This document shows, in pieces, positions 9,537 through 19,679 of a stretch of DNA of 64,000 nt. The DNA is from Symbiodinium natans (lineage: Eukaryota; Sar; Dinophyceae; Suessiales; Symbiodiniaceae). Location: the NCBI GenBank assembly GCA_905221605.1, contig CAJNDS010002197.1, positions 303,852 through 367,851 on the forward strand, read 5' to 3'. A model generated the notes under the pieces. The model was not told where the DNA came from, searched no databases, and worked only from the letters and a program-made list of their open reading frames with translations. Positions within the stretch are counted from its first letter, which is position 1. Each line of letters starts with the position of its first letter. Made by a program: the position numbers and the translations under genes.

Positions 9537-10787
9537 CTAACAGTCCTTAATAGGGATTGGAATGGGGGGGGGGGGTACATTATAGGTGGGAGCGCCCCTT
9601 ACGCGACGGGCGCGTTCCATTCGTTTTGGCGATTCTGGTTGATTCTCGGGTTGGGTTGGGGGTGGGGGGGGGGGGGGGGGGTTACGTGCTTTTCGAGAGC
9701 ACAGGGGTTCATGTTGTAGGTTTCGGGTGCACTCTCTACGTAGTTTTAATATTATTGCGGGCACTATTGTTCTCTTCATTTCGCCCGCATATTATTTTCT
9801 TCTTTCTAATGTTCATTTCGTACACTTGTAATATAATTCACGCGTGTACTCATTCACACACCCAGACAGTAGAATAATGGGGGAAAAAGACCACTTCGTT
9901 CACGAGTTTACGCACTAATATGAATACGGTTCATTCACAGGTTTGGTTAATAATTCCAGGGTTTTTAGTGCGTCCATTGAACCTCAGCTCCTTCATGTCT
10001 TACCGCGTAAACGCATGAATCCTATGTTTCACTACTTTTAATGAGTGTACGAACCTGTAGAAAGTGCGTGAAAACCGCTCTAAAGATAGAAACCCGGGCC
10101 ATAATTCTATATCTTCATGAAGAACCCCGTATAATTCTCTTATTCACATAGTAAACCTTAGGACGTTCCCCTAATATTATATTCGTTCTCTATTAGTAAT
10201 ATTCCCTAGAGATTGGATATGCAATAATATTATAAGGAATGAAGGGAACGATGAAAGGGCTTTTTAATAAGTCTTTAGGAGCTAGACCAAATCCCCCAAA
10301 ACACCTCTAAAAACCTTAGAATTATGTGCTCTTTGCCTTCATTTCTAGGGTCATTCATTGGTTTACAAAAAGCCCAAACATTAGGATTACGAAGAGAAAG
10401 CCGAATTAAATTATAACGAATGAAATGAGGCATGAATTTAATAAAGGATTTCGTACTAACTCCTTAATAATAGAAAGTCCATAGAATATTGCACTCAGAT
10501 GTGTTCAGAGCTCTCTCCAAGCTGTGCCAAGCTGCCAACAAGTGCAGCTGAACAAAGTTTCTCAGACGGTCCGCGGCAAAATGTGCTTTTTGCCTAGGCG
10601 GGAACGTCATGGTCGCTCGAAAATAGACACTGTTACACACTTTCGGCCCCTGCAACATAGCAATTCTTAAGCAGACATGTGCGTTTTGCCTGGGTTTCAG
10701 CACATTCCACATTCTGGCCATGCCAAAAAACACACGTCGCGCTACAGGCGCTCCTACCACATTATAATCCCTATGAAGGACGGTTAG
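9537..10787. mobile_element. Terminal-inverted-repeat element, CTAACAGTCC family, large copy
   Basis: Left end CTAACAGTCCTTAATAGGGA (9537 onward) is an inverted copy of the right end (10758-10787, which reads CTAACCGTCCTTCATAGGGA on the minus strand). The interior is 1.25 kb, AT-richer, free of telomere motifs, with poly-G runs at 9564 and 9663. No transposase was recognised. Small relatives lie at 23522-23593 and 41823-41889; all three are followed by GGGGGAACATCCC. Confidence 0.55.
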
Positions 10788-11287
10788 GTTAAGGGGGAAC
10801 ATCCCAAAATGTTCCACACATGTGATGCCATAGACCCTTCCTTGGTTGTGTAATGCACGGTGCATGTTATAGGACAAGTCGTAGTGGACGCGCACGTGCG
10901 ATACCTACCCTGCAGCGTTGAACAGTGGCAGTGTAGGCCCTGGGGTGAGTTGTAAAGAGGATATGCACTCCATACACGACGAGGAAAAAGAGAGTCCGCT
11001 GTGCCAGTTGCATGTTAGGTAGGAGCGAATACCTTCGCGTTGTTGTGTGTGTGCGCCTAGCGAGACTTGTCTGGGGTTTCCATGCCCTGAAGCCTGAGCC
11101 CAAACCCCGAAACACTGATGGCCAACCTCTATCCCGCAACGCTAAAACCTTCAGCGCTGCAAACCCTAAACCCTACACCCTAAGCATTGAAACCCTAAAC
11201 CCGAAACCCCAAACCCCAAACCCCTGGACCCTAAACCCCCTTTGTTGTGGACGTGCGTTTTTTTGGGGATCTAGAGCTTCATCTCAG

Positions 11288-11352
11288 GGGTTCGGGGACC
11301 ACCCAATGCCGATATTGAGGCCACAGGAGCTCAGCGATCCGCTGCCGAGGCG
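11288..11352 (+). CDS. Unit C exon 5
   Basis: Acceptor CATCTCAG ends at 11287; donor GCG|GTTTTGGG at 11353. Two frames open: VRGPPNADIEATGAQRSAAE (ends phase 0) or GDHPMPILRPQELSDPLPR. Confidence 0.5.
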
Positions 11353-11475
11353 GTTTTGGGTTTTAGGGTAGTTTTTAGGGGTTTGGGGGTTTCGGGTTTA
11401 GCGTTTATAGGGTTTAGGGCCGCAGGGTTTAGCGTTTTGGGTTTAGGGTTTAGGGTTTGCTGTAGTATGGCACAG

Positions 11476-11544
11476 AAGCTGCGAAGCTAGTCTGCATCCG
11501 CTTCGAAAGCTTCGTGAAATGCGAAGAGCAGCCACGGCCCGATG
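11476..11544 (+). CDS. Unit C exon 6
   Basis: Acceptor GGCACAG ends at 11475; donor GATG|GTGGAC at 11545. The open frame reads CEASLHPLRKLREMRRAATA. It has TTTAGGG on the left rather than CCCTAAA, like the exon at 4551. Confidence 0.4.
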
Positions 11545-12420
11545 GTGGACGGCCATCTAAACATTTATGCCACCCTACGCAGTCTCAGGCACCCTAACCT
11601 ATTCCTTTTACTACTAATTGCTGAATTTTTAAAGGTAATATAGGGACTTTTTTCTTTTGGAGTTTTTAAGCAGATAGTAGTTTAGGGTTTAGCCTAAACT
11701 CAATTTTCTATGGCCTTCCTGAGATGCCCCTGCGACTGGGGCCTGAAACCTTGAGACCCACTCCTTGCGGGCCTGCTCTGCGATCCGCGCAGGGCCTTCC
11801 TTGACCGTAGCCTTGGGACCCCTCACAACCTTAGGGTTTAGGGTTTAGGGTTTTGGGTTTAGGGTTTAGGGGTTCCAGGAAGGTTTCAAAGTCAGCTTCA
11901 AGCCTTGAGTTTACGGCTTGGGGTGTCTTCCCGAGCGGCTGCAGACGATCCAAAGCTCATGATCTTCGGAAAGTGCCACTACCACTCGAGGGGCTCACTC
12001 CGGGTGTGGGGGGGGATGGCGGCATGTGGCGGCGCGTGCATGGATGACAATAGGGACAGGAATTCTGAGAGGCTGGCCATTTCATTCCCGCCCAAAATGG
12101 GAGGCGCTGCGGGATCTGGTTGCAAGGATTTTGAGGGGGGAGGTGGGGGGGAGATTTGGGGCTTCAGTGCTGAGGAGTTAAGGGCTTGTAGTTGTTTGTT
12201 TTCGTTGGCCTTAATTAGTGCTTGGTAGTTGTGAGGATTGGGGTCGGGGGGGGTGTTCCAGTGTTTCTAGTTCTACAGTAGTCTAGTGTGCGTTGCTTCC
12301 TGTTCGTTTGCGGTTTAGGTATATGGTGTTTGTATTGCTTGGGGCGTCGGGTTGGTTTTAGGATTCGGGGCTTTGGTGTAAGCCTCATAGACCCTTCACC
12401 ACTGCCTTAGCATCTCGCAG

Positions 12421-12476
12421 ATCGCGGCAGCCGTGGCTAACGAAGCTGTCTCCAAGGCGCGGCTTGTGGAGGCAGG
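12421..12476 (+). CDS. Unit C exon 7
   Basis: Acceptor CATCTCGCAG ends at 12420; donor GC at 12477. Reads IAAAVANEAVSKARLVEAG, clearly protein-like, phase 0 in and phase 2 out. Confidence 0.6.
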
Positions 12477-12776
12477 GCTACTGGGTGTTCTTCTCTCATC
12501 ATTGTTTGTAGAAGGGGTGCTAGGGGTTAGGGCTAGGGGTTTAGGCTCATGGTAGTGATAAGCAGGCCTAGATGTGTCGAAACAGCGTTATTGCAGCTAC
12601 GGTACTGTACATTTAACATTTAAAGGGTCCCGAACCTGAATTTCAACCCTATGTTTCCAGATGCCAAACCCTAGCCCTCAACCCCAAAACCCAAAACCCT
12701 AAACCCTAAACCCAAAACCCAAAACCCTAAACCCGAAACCCGAAACCCTAAACCCTAAACCCCCAATCCTGCCCAG

Positions 12777-12857
12777 AGCGCCTCACCTCCGCGCGCGGCG
12801 AAGTTCGCGCCGCGCCTGCCGGCGACGACAGCGGCGGCGGACGCTTCGCCAGCAACT
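12777..12857 (+). CDS. Unit C exon 8
   Basis: Acceptor CTGCCCAG ends at 12776, or AGAG two bases later; donor AACT|GTTTCC. With the later acceptor it continues in phase from exon 7 as ASPPRAAKFAPRLPATTAAA. CCCTAAA lies directly upstream. Confidence 0.5.
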
Positions 12858-13626
12858 GTTTCCTGTTGCTTTTCAAGGCTTCTGAGGGGTGTTTTTTTTC
12901 GGGAATGAAATTCAGGTAGCGTTGTATTTGTTTACTCTTCTCTGTCCGTTCTTCCCTGCCAACCAACTCGTTTCTTAAGCGAGGCTGGTGCTATCTGGGC
13001 CCTGACACTGTATCCTGATCCCTGAGACCTAGGTCTTAGGTAGTGGTGTTAGTAGTTCACATGAAGTACGACTCGAATAGCTGGCCCCGGGCAATGGTAG
13101 TGAACATCTTCGTCGAAGGCGTGGACATGTGTGCAGACCGGCACCCCTGTGCTTGAACAATCACGCACCTTCAGCAAGTAGCCTGCTTTAGGTAATCTCT
13201 TTTGGATGCAGACACCCGTATGTACAGGGTTTGTAGGGCGACGGGGCCTGGGTCCAAAGTGCCCACTGGAGCCTGCCACGGACAAGAGGCTCGCAAGCGA
13301 GACGGTCCAGGTGGAATTGGCAAGGCAACTTGGCATCCAATTCTTTTTTTTCCCCCTAGTTGAACCCTAAATCCGAAACCCGCAGGTCTAGGCTTCAAAG
13401 GTAAGGCGCCAGAAGCCCTAAACCGCTGAATCTAACAGCCCGCCACCCCCCAAACCAACCCACGTTTTTTTTGATGCTCTCTGAACACTAAACCCTAAGC
13501 CCTAAGCCCTTTAAACCCTAAAAGCCTAACGCCCTCAGCCCCTAGGCCTGAACCTAGAGCCCGAAACCTTAATTTTTTAAGTGCCTAAACCCTAAACCTC
13601 TAAATCCTCTAACAAACGCACTGCAG

Positions 13627-13725
13627 TGCTCCATAATCGGGAGACTGAGAAGGGGCCCCGACTCGAGGTGGACAAAAAGCCGCGGCTCATAGCGGCGGGT
13701 GACAGCGACGCCGAAGACGATGCGA
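13627..13725 (+). CDS. Unit C exon 9
   Basis: Acceptor GCACTGCAG ends at 13626; donor GCGA|GTGAGT at 13726 matches the general consensus. Reads HNRETEKGPRLEVDKKPRLI then AAGDSDAEDDA, hydrophilic and acidic. If the donor is not used the frame stops at TAA 13731-13733. Confidence 0.65.
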
Positions 13726-14247
13726 GTGAGTAATGACGGGGGGGTGAGGGTTTGGGTTTGGGGTTTGCGGTTTGGGGTTTAGGGTTTAGGGTTTGGGGTT
13801 TAGCGTTTAGGGTTTAGGGATAGGGTTTCTATGGTTTAGGGATACCTGTGTGGGGTTCTTTTTCTGTTACGGGAGCAGTTCAGGGTGCACATTGGAGTGG
13901 GCTTATGTTGGAAAGTACCCATGTTTAAAGGGTGCGAGTGCAATCAAGGTTCTGGGTTCTGGCCCAAACCTCAACACTCCCAAACCCTGCAAAGCCCTAG
14001 CAGTTTTGGGTTCAGGGCTTAGGGCCCCAACCTCCCTGAACCCCGAAACCCCCTAAACCCCCTCAACCCCCTCACCCCCCTAAACCCCCTAAACCCCCTC
14101 AACCCCCTCAACCCCCTCAACCCCCTCAACCCCCTAAACCCCCTAAACCCCCTCAACCCCTAAAACCCCTAAACCCCCTAAACTCCCTGAACCCTAAGAC
14201 CCCCGGTTGCAAGAAGGCCCTGTGAATTCCAGCGCCTAACCGTGCAG

Positions 14248-14279
14248 AGGGCGAGAAAGTTGCCTTGCCCTTGCGCGGG
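14248..14279 (+). CDS. Unit C exon 10 (32 nt)
   Basis: Acceptor CCGTGCAG ends at 14247; donor GGG|GTTTCGGG at 14280. Joined to the previous exon (phase 1) it reads KGEKVALPLRG. Confidence 0.5.
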
Positions 14280-14937
14280 GTTTCGGGCTCAGGGCTAACC
14301 CTAAACCCTGAACCCTAAACCCTGAACCCATGAGGGCTTAGCTCTTAGGGCTTCTGGCCTAGCTTACCCTAAGGGTCTGCGGACTCTTAACGTCAACTTG
14401 GTAGCTGAGTGAGTACACTGTACACGTTTTGGGATACTCTGACCCCCTATAGAACTGAAAGTGTGCACTGTTTTGGGGGGCTTATGAACCCAGCAACTAG
14501 GTTAAAGGTATGGCTCAGGGTTTAGGGTTTAGGGTTCAGGGTTCAGGGTTTAGGGTTCAGGGTTCAGGGTTTCGGGTTTAGGGTTTAGGGTTTAGGGTTT
14601 ATAGGGTTTATAGGGTTTAGGGTTACACAAGTCGTATGTCCGAAGCCTCTCTGGGATGCCCAGAAATGCACTTATTAATCCCTGCTTTTTCTCTAATGCT
14701 TGAGGGTTTAGGGTTTAGGGTTTAGGGTTTAGGGTTTAGGGCACCTACAACACTGCGTTCATCAAGACCAGGGGCGCTTTCTGTTTCTAGGTTGGGCGGG
14801 GAGATAGGGGGTTTGGGGCTGATTTCGGGGGATTAGGGCGGTTAGGGCTGAAGGGTTGGGGTTCACTAAACCCTAAACCCTAAACCCTAAACCCTAAACC
14901 CTAAACCCTAAACCCTAAACCGGGTTGATTAAGACAG

Positions 14938-15015
14938 CTCCAGCTCGTATTCGCTCCCATCACAATTTGGTTCGAGACAAGAGGAGCGGCAGTCGACAAC
15001 CCACGTCTACACATG
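14938..15015 (+). CDS. Unit C exon 11
   Basis: Acceptor AAGACAG ends at 14937; GC donor at 15016 (ATG|GCTGCT). Reads LQLVFAPITIWFETRGAAVD. A further open stretch at 15074-15190 (GMAMMECRDSLCRRKLKHKS) may be another exon. The donor is weak. Confidence 0.4.
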
Positions 15016-15367
15016 GCTGCTGCCACCCTAAACCCCAAAGCCTAAACCCTAAACCCTAGACCCTAAACCCACAAGTAGGGCATGGCTATGATGGAGTGCA
15101 GGGACAGTTTATGTCGACGAAAGCTCAAGCACAAATCCCTAGCTTTTAAACCCCAACTGCCGTCATCTTCTTCGAGCCGATGTCCTTGCAAGACTTAAGA
15201 GCACGACTGAGTCCGGTGTATGTTTTTTTTGTTATTTTTGCGCTGTCTGTGCGTTTTGCCAGCCCCACCTTTCTCACCCTACCCTCGACTCTAGCTTACC
15301 TTGCACCCCTCAACATTAACCCTAAGCCCTAAACCCTGAACCCTTACAAGCCCACAAGGCTTTGCAG

Positions 15368-15425
15368 GGAAACAACCTCAACAGCCGACGGCAAGCCATG
15401 TCCGCAGAAGAGCTACCTGAGCAAG
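15368..15425 (+). CDS. Unit C exon 12
   Basis: Acceptor GGCTTTGCAG ends at 15367; donor CAAG|GTGCAA at 15426. Phase 0 reading GNNLNSRRQAMSAEELPEQ, ending in phase 1, which matches the next exon. Confidence 0.65.
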
Positions 15426-15845
15426 GTGCAATTGGGTTTAGGGGTTATGGGGTTTACAGGTTTTGTCGGGTTTGTAGGCTTTACAGGGTCTAGGTAGCCA
15501 CAAACATTGCATCCCAAGCCGTCTGGCCGTATGGGGTCATGCCAACATAATTGGGGTGGCTGTTGTGGGGTATCCTGGTTTAGGGGACTATTGTTTTTGG
15601 GGTTTACCCCTATGTTGGAATGTTCCCCCACCCCCCCGCCCCACGCCCCTGAGCGAGAATTTTGGGTTGGGGGCATCTTGTGATTTTGGAGGGAGACCTG
15701 GGATGTAGCACCCTAGAAGATACCCTGAATGTCCCGTGAGGGTACGCTTACATGGGCCCTTGAACGGTCCGAAACCCTAAACCCCCTAAAACCCTAAAAG
15801 CCCAAGGCGCAAGGCCTTGATTATGTTTTAAAGGCGTTTGCTCAG

Positions 15846-15942
15846 GGGTTTCAGGTGGGATTTCGGATTTTTTGAAGGTGGTGGGCAGCCGGCTGGTGAT
15901 GGAGCTCCCGCGGAGGATCACGTTCAGGATTGAGGATTACGA
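15846..15942 (+). CDS. Unit C exon 13
   Basis: Acceptor GCTCAG ends at 15845; donor TACGA|GTTTTG at 15943. In phase with exon 12 it reads VSGGISDFLKVVGSRLVMEL, then PRRITFRIEDYE. A mixed beta/amphipathic sequence; no family recognised. Confidence 0.65.
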
Positions 15943-16110
15943 GTTTTGGGTTCAAGGGTTTTTGGGTTTAGGGTTGAGGGTTGGGGGCTTTAAGGTCGTG
16001 GAGGTTAGGGTTTGTAGAGCAAAGGTCAGATAAGGCTGAAGTAGCCCAAGCCCTGAGCCCCAAAGCTTAAACCCCTCAGCCCTGAACCCTGTCAACCTTG
16101 TGTCACTCAG

Positions 16111-16225
16111 ATGTAACTTCCCGTGCTTTTTGGGGCTCCTTGTATTTAGGGTGCCGCCAAAAAGGGGGCCACGATTCAAAATAGAGAGGGTCGAGCTTGG
16201 ATGTAAAATCGATGCCATGGCCTAA
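16111..16225 (+). CDS. Unit C exon 14, possibly terminal
   Basis: Acceptor GTCACTCAG ends at 16110. In phase with exon 13 it reads CNFPCFLGLLVFRVPPKRGP and on to KIDAMA, then TAA at 16223-16225. A GC donor right before the stop would continue the gene instead. The three-exon run 12-13-14 is phase-consistent. Confidence 0.6.
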
Positions 16226-16576
16226 ACCTGACGACCCTAGGGTTTAGGGTTTAGGGTTTAGGGGTTTAGGGTTTAGGGTTAGGGTATGCCAGGAAACCCG
16301 CAACCCTAAACTAATGCGCAGAGGCCCAAGGGGCTTAGGGTGTAAAACCCTAAAGCCCTAGAAGCCCCAAATCCTAAAGCCCTAAAACCCTCAAAGCCCC
16401 AAAACCCCCAAACCCAAAAAACCCTAAAACCCTGAACCCCTAAAAACCCTAAAACCCTAAAAAACACCCAAAACCCTGAAGCCCTAAACCCTAAACCCTA
16501 AAAACCCCAAAACCCAAAAAACCCTAAATCACTCAAGGCCCTAGAACCCCAACACCCCAAAGCGTTCTGATCTTAG

Positions 16577-16679
16577 GCCTAGTAGTAGAGTTGGCAACCT
16601 TTTACCTTTTTGGGGTAGTATAATCCCTCAGAATCCCAAAGGTTAGCCTTTAATTCTCCCAGGTTACTGGACAACTAGG
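16577..16679. repeat. Hairpin element, CCTAGTAGTAGAG family, copy 1
   Basis: Starts GCCTAGTAGTAGAGTTGGC and ends GGACAACTAGG, an imperfect inverted end. Central AAAGGTTAGCCTTTAATTC can also fold. A closely similar copy lies at 47221-47325, inserted just inside a 5' splice site there. Confidence 0.6.
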
Positions 16680-16950
16680 GTTCTGAGCTTAGGGTTGAGG
16701 ATTGAGGCAATGGGGCGTTTGGGGGATCTCCAGGGTTGTTTTGGGAGAGGCCATGTATGGCCTGAGGTTTAGGGTTGAGGGTTTAGGGGTTAGGGGTTAG
16801 GCCCCAACCCTTTAGGGCTTGGGGTTTGAGATTTAGCCCGAACCCTTGCCGCACTGCTGGCTCTCAGGGAAAATTTTCTGTCGTGTCACCCCATAGGAGT
16901 AGTTTGTGCTTTGCCACGATGCCACTTGCATGCAATCTTTGTTTGTCTAG

Positions 16951-17006
16951 GGCTTGCCGTGCAAGACTTCTTGCTGAGTGCCGAACTCAACCCTGAACCG
17001 GAAGCC
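16951..17006 (+). CDS. Unit C exon 15
   Basis: Acceptor TTTGTCTAG ends at 16950; donor GCC|GTTTTTTT at 17007. Reads LAVQDFLLSAELNPEPEA. If the donor is skipped the frame runs 17 nt further to TGA 17022-17024. The next intron is 107-119 nt of nearly pure CCCTAAA. Confidence 0.55.
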
Positions 17007-17125
17007 GTTTTTTTCAGTTCCTGACCCTAAACCCTAAACCCTAAACCCTAAACCCTAAACCCTAAACCCTAAACCCTAAACCCTAAACCCTGAACCCTAA
17101 GCCCCTTCAATAGCCCAATCGCCCA

Positions 17126-17169
17126 GTCAGCCCTGAGTCCAAAATCTCTGCCTGGTCAGCCAAACTTCG
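17126..17169 (+). CDS. Unit C exon 16
   Basis: Acceptor CGCCCAG ends at 17125 (an earlier AG at 17113 is possible); donor TTCG|GTGCTG at 17170. In phase from exon 15 it reads SALSPKSLPGQPNF and ends in phase 1. Confidence 0.45.
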
Positions 17170-17431
17170 GTGCTGATAGGGGTTTAGGGTTTAGGGTTTC
17201 GGGTTTAGGGTTTCGGGTTTCGGGTTTAGGGTTTCGGGTTTAGGGTTTAGGGTTTCGGGTTTCGGGTTTGGGGTTTAGGGTTTATACAGCCACCTTTAAC
17301 CTTCTCGAGCAGTGTGGGGATGTTCGAAAATAGCTTATATACACCAACATGCGATCATCCCTTTAAAGGAGCCCAAAACAGGTACCCCTATTTCCCCCTT
17401 GAAATCCAAGGATGAACCTGTGTCCTCCTAG

Positions 17432-17547
17432 CAAGCTCAACGGGCAAGCTCAAAGCCAAACTGAGGTCCTACGTGGCGCACCTGCTCCCCATGCCGATCA
17501 CGGCTGCAGCGGTTCCCATCAGGCTCTCCGACGACGGGATTTGCTAG
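17432..17547 (+). CDS. Unit C terminal exon
   Basis: Acceptor GTCCTCCTAG ends at 17431. In phase it reads STGKLKAKLRSYVAHLLPMP, then ITAAAVPIRLSDDGIC and TAG at 17545-17547. The sequence after the stop becomes AT-rich without telomere motifs, as expected for a gene end. Confidence 0.6.
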
Positions 17548-18120
17548 ACCGCTTTTGAAAAGTTTGTGCCAATTTTTGCAGTAGCTGCTTTAGTGTATAA
17601 GGGCAATGCCAGATTGTAAATTGCGCGTTGAAGGAGCAGCTGTATGTATGTAGCGTATACATGATAGACTTCGATAAATGCTTCAATTGTCATGCTACTT
17701 CCTCTACTCGTATACTCTATAAACTCGGTATTCTAGATTGACGAGTGGTGGTGAAGATTACAGAGTATAGTGTATATGGCATTTAGCATTTTGGATTCTA
17801 CAATATATATATATATATATATACGTATATGTATATGTATATGTATAGATGTATATATGTATATATATATGTATGTATGTATATATGTATATATGTATAT
17901 ATGTATATATGTATATATGTATATATGTATATATGTATATATGTATATATACATATATATGTACATGATATTTATGTATGTATGTATATATATATATATA
18001 TATGCGAAGGTATCGGGTTTAAAGTCTCCAGAGGCCATGTTTGGCTCTTTGCCCAAGGATCCAGGTACCTCTATGGTATATACTTGGGCTCGAAAGGTAC
18101 TATGTAGGAACCCAAAACCA
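17548..18120. repeat. AT-rich intergenic region with TATATG microsatellite
   Basis: Telomere motifs are absent for about 570 bp after the unit C stop. 17800-18003 is (TATG/TATATG)n dinucleotide-like repeat. Open frames on both strands there are products of the repeat. Confidence 0.8.
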
Positions 18121-18461
18121 CCCTAAACCCTAAACCCTAAACCTAAACCCTGAACCGTAAACTAGACCCTAAACCCCTTTAAGGCCGAAGTATATACCAC
18201 ATGTGCACATGGATGCTTAGGGCTAGCAGCCAAGGGACTAAGCGAGGGACCCTGATAAGGGACCTTAAGGGTTATTCAGGGGTGATTGTTGGGATGCTTA
18301 GGTATGTAGGGACTGTATCAGATACATATGAGGGGTTATATATGGGAATAAGATTAAGGGTCCCTAAACCCTAAACCCTAAACCCTAAACCCCAAACCCT
18401 AAACCCTGAACCCTAACCCCTAAACCCTAAACCCCTTAAAGCAGTCCGGCCAGGCACAGCC

Positions 18462-18497
18462 ATGTCAAGTGCGGCAACGGCAGCGTTCGCCCTGCAG
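18462..18497 (+). CDS. Unit D first coding exon
   Basis: A possible leader acceptor (CCGGCCAG, ending at 18454) precedes CACAGCC and ATG at 18462. Reads MSSAATAAFALQ up to a GT donor at 18498, or on to CCTAGG|GTTTAGG at 18543. CCCTAAA lies upstream and TTTAGGG downstream. Confidence 0.45.
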
Positions 18498-18600
18498 GTC
18501 TCGAGCTTAACTCCGGCCTTGCCACCTACCCAGCAGCCTAGGGTTTAGGGTTTAGGGTTTAGGGTTTAAGGGTTTAAGGGTTTAAGGGTTTAGGGTTAAG

Positions 18601-18922
18601 GGTTAAGGGTTAAGGGTTTCAGGGTTTCAGGGTTTCAGGGTTTCAGGGTTTCAGGGTTTAGGGTTTAGGGTTTCAGGGTCTAGGGTTTAGGGTTTAGGGT
18701 TTCAGGGTTTAGAGGGTTCAGGGTTTCAGGGTTTCCGGGTTTCAGGGTTTCAGGGTTTCAGGGTTTCAGGGTTTCAGGGTTTCAGGGTTTCAGGGTTTCA
18801 GGGTTTCAGGGTTTCAGGGTTTCAGGGTTTCAGGGTTTCCGGGTTTCAGGGTTTCAGGGTTTCAGGGTTTCAGGGTTTCAGGGTTCCAGGGTTCCAGGGT
18901 TTCAGGGTTTCAGGGTTTCAGA
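18601..18922. repeat. TTTCAGGG variant tandem array
   Basis: An 8-bp variant, TTTCAGGG, replaces TTTAGGG and is repeated almost perfectly for about 300 bp with a few TTCC variants. This indicates local homogenisation after a one-base change. Confidence 0.85.
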
Positions 18923-19248
18923 CAGACCCCTGGGAGGACTGAGACGAGTACGTAGATCCCTTTTGAGGGTTCCGACGAATGACCCAAAAGTAGTATAGTG
19001 AAACGATTTGGGGGTTCTACTTCTTGGATCCTCCCTGAAGGCCGGGAAGTTCGTACCGTGCCCACTGTTGTCCTTGCTTTTGGCGCTCTCACAAGGTTCC
19101 CACCGAGTAGCCGCTACGATGCCTGCTGTGCTTGGGGGGTGGCCCGAACCCTTTCGAAAATCCAGATCCCACCCACACCTCCACACCCGAAAGCCCTAAA
19201 CTCTAAACCTTAAACCCTAAACCCTAAACCGCCTGCTCTGCTAGCCAG

Positions 19249-19310
19249 GCGACGACTTCGCGGCCGGCCCAATACCCACAGCAGCAGAGTTCCGCCAGGA
19301 CTGGTCCAGG
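19249..19310 (+). CDS. Unit D exon 2
   Basis: Acceptor CTAGCCAG ends at 19248 after CCCTAAA; donor CCAGG|GTTCAGGG at 19311. All frames are open; the most protein-like is DDFAAGPIPTAAEFRQDWSR. Confidence 0.5.
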
Positions 19311-19393
19311 GTTCAGGGTTCAGGGTTGAGGGTTCAGGGTTCAGGGTTTAGGGTTTAGGGTTTAGGGTTTAGGGTTCAGGGTCCAGGGTTCAG

Positions 19394-19447
19394 AGGTGGT
19401 CGTTTGGAGGATCAACGTGACGACCAGTGGTTCCGGGTCGTGGGCGG
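19394..19447 (+). CDS. Unit D exon 3
   Basis: Acceptor GGTTCAG ends at 19393. The only long open frame reads GGRLEDQRDDQWFRVVG. Donor uncertain: GT at 19437 or GA at 19448. Flanked by TTTAGGG/TTCAGGG on both sides. Confidence 0.4.
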
Positions 19448-19679
19448 ATTTTGGGGGTTTAGGGTTTAGGGTTTAGGGTTTAGGGACTAGGGTTCTCGAA
19501 ATGCTAAGATTCACGATTTCCTGCGCAAGAGCTTCATCATCACTGCTTGGTCGTATGGAACTATATTGGATCTGTTCAAGTGTGATTCGCTAACATATAT
19601 ATATATATATGTGTCTACGCTTTCGCCTTTCTCATTCCCCAAACAGGAACCGTTTGGGGTCCTCTCCTCAGAAAAAAAA

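Larger units (their letters stand above)
7040..17170. repeat. Telomere-like intron repeats of unit C
   Basis: CCCTAAA-type tracts: about 7040-7095, 8170-8210, 8495-8600, 9240-9305, 11160-11245, 12660-12760, 13480-13610, 14040-14200 (here CCCCCTAAA), 14866-14925, 15020-15070, 15315-15345, 15770-15800, 16340-16560, 17025-17100. TTTAGGG-type tracts: about 8090-8150, 8338-8388, 8737-8878, 9429-9510, 11370-11455, 11832-11870, 13748-13840, 14515-14620, 14703-14740, 16236-16280. The stretches 7233-8228, 11545-12420 and 12858-13626 hold these tracts, a TA-rich microsatellite (7590-7680) and otherwise nothing I can assign. Confidence 0.85.

Noticed and set aside
10464-10895. 143-aa minus-strand protein
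   Set aside because: No recognisable motif; it straddles the right end of the TIR element and has no supporting splice or leader signal. It could be a transposon remnant but cannot be supported.
11705-11830. Minus-strand exon (VRGPKATVKEGPARIAEQAR)
   Set aside because: Attractive reading, but the splice sites on that strand are poor and all other oriented exons are on the plus strand; left uncalled.
17733-18126. Tyr/Ile-rich proteins
   Set aside because: They arise from the TATATG microsatellite on both strands.
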